DNA of 64,000 nt from an uncultured Eubacteriales bacterium (lineage in GTDB: Bacteria > Bacillota > Clostridia > Christensenellales > UBA1242): NCBI GenBank assembly GCA_948695535.1, contig CAPRTS010000003.1, forward strand, positions 49,624 to 113,623. The letters are read 5' to 3'. Below are positions 62,001 through 64,000 of the stretch, piece by piece (positions within the stretch are counted from its first letter, which is position 1; each line of letters starts with the position of its first letter). The notes under the pieces were generated by a model. The model saw only the letters and a list, made by a program, of their open reading frames with translations. It did not search any database and was not told the origin of the DNA. Both the position numbers and the translations under genes were made by a program.

Positions 62001-62558
62001 CCGGCCAGCATGAAAGTTATTGTCAAGAAAGACAGCGTTGTTGAACCGGGTTCGGCCTTGACCGAAGGTGTCTTTAATCCGCACGACATTTTACGTAACA
62101 AAGGTATCAAAGCCGTACAAGATTACTTGTTAACCGAAATCATCAAAGTTTACAAAACGCAAGATATTTCGATTAACAACAAACATTTGGAAATAATTAT
62201 TAGACAGATGTTGAAAAAAGTTAAAATTGAAGATCCGGGTGATACCGACTTCCCAATTGGCTCGGTTGTTGACGCGATTGAATTTGAACACAAAAACCTG
62301 CTGGCTATTAACGACGGCAAACGACCCGCACACGCCACCCGTGTACTGCTGTCGATTACTAAGGCGGCGTTGCGTACCGACAGTTTCTTGTCGGCGGCAT
62401 CGTTCCAAGAAACCAGTGGGGTTTTGGTTGACGCAGCGGTTAAAGGCAAGGTTGACCACTTGCAAGGCTTGAAAGAAAACGTAATCTTTGGTAAATTGAT
62501 TCCCGCGGGAACGGGCTTGAAAGTTTATCAAAATGTAGGGTACAAAAATGTTAAATAA
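59028..62558 (+). CDS. rpoC: RNA polymerase beta-prime subunit
   Basis: A 1176-residue catalytic subunit. The N-terminal zinc ribbon is CSCGKYK to CDKCG. The catalytic Mg site is FNADFDGDQMTVHVPLS. The second zinc site is CKCKHGVCAKCYG. The trigger-loop and bridge-helix region includes TSGARGSNKQIMQLSGMRG. Length is normal. AAGGAG precedes the ATG 14 nt after rpoB. The end overlaps the secG-like gene by 11 nt. Confidence 0.97.
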   Translation: MFELNNFESLKISIASPDKIREWSHGEVTKPETINYRTQKPEKDGLFCERIFGPKKDWQCSCGKYKLIRYKGTVCDKCGVEVTRSSVRRERMGHIELAAPVVHIWYFKGVPSKIGTLLGMTIKNLEHVIYFVSFVVTDPGKTELAYGQILSDRELHEAMEKYGTTAFKYGIGAEAIKSMLAALDLDKEIANCNDIIKTGKGAKREKAIKRLDLLQSFKTSGNRPEWMVLDVLPVTPPELRPMVQIDGGRFATTDVNDLYRRVINRNNRLKKLIALGAPEVIIRNEKRMLQEAVDALIDNGRRGKPVQGAKGRPLKSLAEGLRGKQGRFRNNLLGKRVDYSGRTVIVVGPELKHYQVGLPKEMALELFKPFVMKKLVDMGLAHHSRSAKRLIEREKPQVWDILEEVVRDHPVLLNRQPTLHKLSIQAFEPVLVDGRAIRLHPLVCTAFNADFDGDQMTVHVPLSTEAQAEARILMLASNNILKPSDAKSVVTPTQDIILGCYYMTQMIEGTKGEGKVFKDENEAIYAYNVGELDLHAKITVRRSNFEIEGNMDEKEEFGRVETTVGRIMFNQCFPQDIGIIDRSKPENKFAYEINKEVVKKDINNIIVKIFKTHGATITSESIDKIKNIGFKFSTLGSISLSVFDATIPADREQIIKDTEAKVKKIEQAYAEGELSLDEKLDRNIALWKEATEKIQDDVISVLGQTNPIRMMATSGARGSNKQIMQLSGMRGIIANVSGRKEDVPTKGCYRLGLSPLEYFLSSRGGRKGLADTALKTSDAGYLTRRLVDVAQDVIVTEEDCFASLGEKPKGVVMTELQLDGYVKHLASRIKGRFAVRDILDPKNPKNVLVKANTMISDEMAEYIEAIGIKEVEIRSVLTCKCKHGVCAKCYGRDMSGHDIVSIGEPVGIIAAQSIGEPGTQLTMRTKHSGGIAVSNITEGLPRVEEILEARVPKGVALVSDVGGTVIAVNQVDKRVEVVIKTNEGKEVPYLIPASMKVIVKKDSVVEPGSALTEGVFNPHDILRNKGIKAVQDYLLTEIIKVYKTQDISINNKHLEIIIRQMLKKVKIEDPGDTDFPIGSVVDAIEFEHKNLLAINDGKRPAHATRVLLSITKAALRTDSFLSAASFQETSGVLVDAAVKGKVDHLQGLKENVIFGKLIPAGTGLKVYQNVGYKNVK

Positions 62559-62886
62559 TTGGGCATGGCAATTATTGGCGGACACGGACGTTGGTCGTCC
62601 GCAATGGATCACGAACAGTTTTCCGATTATCCAAGGGGTAATTATCGCTTTGATCAGTGTCATCAGCATTGTGATGGTGATTGCGATTTTGGTGTCGCCA
62701 CCGGAAAGTGGCAACGGCAATAATGCAATCACGGGTATCAGCGAAAGTTATTACGCCAAAAACCGTTCCCACAATAACCAAGGTCGCATTCGCAATTTGA
62801 TTATTATCTGCGGGGTAACGATTGCAGTTTTGACGATTGTGTTCTTCATCTTGTTCGGCATCTTTAATATGTCGGGTTCTAATTAA
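62548..62886 (+). CDS. secG: SecG-like preprotein translocase subunit
   Basis: A 112-residue protein with two membrane helices (about 28-51, IIQGVIIALISVISIVMVIAI; and about 84-107, IIICGVTIAVLTIVFFILFG). Between them is the SecG-type loop NAITGISESYYAKNRSHN followed by a basic stretch. The order helix-loop-helix and the SESYYAKN-like loop fit Firmicutes SecG. The N-terminal 25 residues are extra. A terminator follows at once. Position after rpoC is unusual for secG, so the call is moderate. Confidence 0.6.
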   Translation: MLNNWAWQLLADTDVGRPQWITNSFPIIQGVIIALISVISIVMVIAILVSPPESGNGNNAITGISESYYAKNRSHNNQGRIRNLIIICGVTIAVLTIVFFILFGIFNMSGSN

Positions 62887-62888
62887 AC

Positions 62889-62916
62889 AAAAAGGTCGGG
62901 TCACCGACCTTTTTTA
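62889..62916 (+). terminator. Terminator of the rpoB-rpoC-secG unit
   Basis: GGTCGG (62894-62899), 4-nt loop, CCGACC (62904-62909) and a run of seven T (62910-62916). An A run precedes. Confidence 0.88.
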
Positions 62917-62928
62917 TAAAATAATATG

Positions 62929-62957
62929 TTGCTTTTTGGCACTTTTGGTGCTATAAT
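62929..62957 (+). promoter_or_regulatory. Promoter of the repeat-containing surface protein gene
   Basis: TTGCTT (62929-62934), 17 nt, TATAAT (62952-62957). ATG 62966 lies 8 nt beyond, so the leader is about 2 nt. Confidence 0.6.
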
Positions 62958-62965
62958 TTTAAGTG

Positions 62966-64000
62966 ATGAAACAAACAAACAAACAAACAAACAAACAAAC
63001 AATAAGGTAACCATTTTTGGCTGTTTGTTAGTAACGATTATTTTAATTGGCGTGGCGGTGATTACCGCGTGCGCCGTCAACATTAAACCGGCCAAGGCTG
63101 CGGGTGAACCGACCGCCACGCCGACCATTTTGGACGGGGCGACACCCGAATATACGGGTACCGCACAAAAAATTGTCACCGACTTGCCTGCGGGCATGCG
63201 TTACTATATTACTACCGAACAAATCGACCCAACCACAATTGACGCGGGCAAAATTGTGCCGAAAGGGTACACAGCGTTGGATTTTATCGAAGGTACCGGC
63301 ACCCAATTTATTGACACGCAGTATTTTCCAAATGAAAATACTGGGATTAGAACCAAAGTAAATTTGTGCGCATTTGATAGTTATAGTTTCGTATATGGTG
63401 GTGCGTCTGAGGCCGGCGGGGTCGAGATGTTCTTCTCTCCTTACGAAGATGGTAATTTATTTATCTATGGTGTAAATTCCTACAGGGTACCTTTTGTTGA
63501 TTCTTTCTGGGTACCAACAATTATTGAACAACATCGTAACCAACTGACATTTGATGTCTCCGGTCAAGTTTATAGTTACACTTTTAATGAACAAAATTTT
63601 GTTAGTCCAAATTCTTTATATTTGTTTTATATTAATCGCGATCGTGATGCCCACTGGGACCGTAACGGCCCGCAAATACATTATTGTTTAATTTACGATA
63701 ATGACGTTTTGGTAAGAGATTTGGTGCCCGCACGTAATGCAACGAATACCTTGGGCATGTACGACCTTGTCAACGATAAATTTTATACCAACCAAGGCGA
63801 TGGTGACGATTTTGTTGCGGGCGATGCCGTGAATACCGCCATTAAAGATTGGGAATGGCTGGACAGTGTGGACGATAAGCAAAACAATGTAACTTTGCAA
63901 GCCAACACCAAATATTACGTGTATTATTACACCCCAAATACCGATACCACCACGGTGACCCCGTTGGCGGTTAAAGAATTTTACGTAAATTGTACCAACC
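62966..64000 (+). CDS. Phase-variable candidate surface protein with LamG-like domain (3' end outside window, currently out of frame)
   Basis: The long frame (63001 to the window end, no stop) reads NKVTIFGCLLVTIILIGVAV and then a hydrophobic signal peptide ending near AKA, followed by a secreted protein. The mature part has a LamG-like or concanavalin-like domain (YTALDFIEGTGTQFIDTQYF, LYLFYINRDRDA, CLIYDNDVLVRDLVPARN, GMYDLVNDKFYTNQGDGD), a domain common in surface proteins of gut Firmicutes. There is no good start in this frame. The natural start ATG 62966 is separated from it by eight AAAC repeats and reads only 14 codons to TAA 63008-63010. Nine repeats would restore MKQTN...NKVTIF. So the gene is annotated as one ORF interrupted by repeat number. 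Confidence 0.75.
62969..63000 (+). repeat. Tetranucleotide repeat (AAAC)8 directly after the start codon
   Basis: Eight perfect AAAC units (32 nt) lie between ATG 62966 and the secreted-protein frame. When translated they give KQTN units. Because 4 is not a multiple of 3, each unit gained or lost changes the reading frame. Confidence 0.97.

Noticed and set aside
62969..63000. AAAC tract as a CRISPR or origin iteron
   Set aside because: Units are 4 nt without spacers; no Cas genes; the location just after a start codon fits slippage, not an array.

Overview
The window reads as one contiguous, gene-dense chromosomal segment of an anaerobic, endospore-forming low-GC Firmicute, most likely an uncultured Clostridia-class lineage. 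Pointers to this are a sporulation sigma factor of the SigG type, a SipL-like SPOCS+LysM coat protein, a dipicolinate synthase, Veg, YlmC/YmxH and DUF1292 proteins, a pyruvate:ferredoxin oxidoreductase, and a ribosomal/RNA-polymerase block in Firmicutes order. The standard code is used (TGA is a stop). No phage, transposon, plasmid or CRISPR signature was seen.

Layout: 1-1.8 kb, end of rimO and rarA. 1.9-5.3 kb, a large membrane-anchored surface protein. 5.4-8.8 kb, infA-rpmJ-rpsM-rpsK-rpsD-rpoA-rplQ. 8.8-10.6 kb, veg and the SipL-like protein. 10.6-12.9 kb, copper ATPase with a detached metal-binding domain. 12.9-18.7 kb, a 1441-residue coiled-coil membrane protein, ruvX, a ferredoxin, DUF1292 and pyrophosphatase. 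18.7-23.6 kb, rpsB-tsf-frr, then cdsA-rseP, without the usual pyrH, uppS and dxr. 23.6-27.9 kb, sigG, ylmC-like and nifJ. 28-32.5 kb, a ddl / GH95-like hydrolase / murG cell-wall group. 32.5-41.5 kb, ssb, comM-like, dprA, topA and hslV/hslU, the last two split by an unknown membrane protein. 41.5-44.2 kb, aspartokinase, a fused dipicolinate synthase, a thioredoxin and tRNA-Arg. 44.3-46 kb, a PadR/DUF1700/DUF4097 module. 46.2-52.3 kb, nucleoside phosphorylase, MBL hydrolase, a zinc/cadmium efflux operon with its ArsR-type repressor, and a MATE exporter behind a structured leader. 52.3-55.1 kb, an unknown membrane protein and a secreted beta-rich protein. 55.2-62.9 kb, rpoB-rpoC-secG. 62.9-64 kb, the start of a LamG-like surface protein.

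The most striking signal is at the right end. That surface-protein gene begins ATG followed immediately by eight AAAC tetranucleotides. With eight copies the ATG frame stops after 14 codons, while the long secreted-protein frame lies one frame away. Nine copies (or six) would join them, which is the classic architecture of a phase-variable contingency locus.

Other notable points are as follows. About ten genes have a -10 box almost exactly 6 nt before the start codon and no Shine-Dalgarno sequence, which predicts leaderless mRNAs. Dipicolinate synthase A and B are fused and sit divergent from a shortened aspartokinase. The RpoB rifampicin pocket carries several substitutions at known resistance positions. 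A nested-hairpin leader precedes the MATE gene. Six convergent gene pairs overlap at their stop codons. Two 26-nt operator copies lie in the metal-efflux operon.

All calls were made by reading the sequence; no database search was run.
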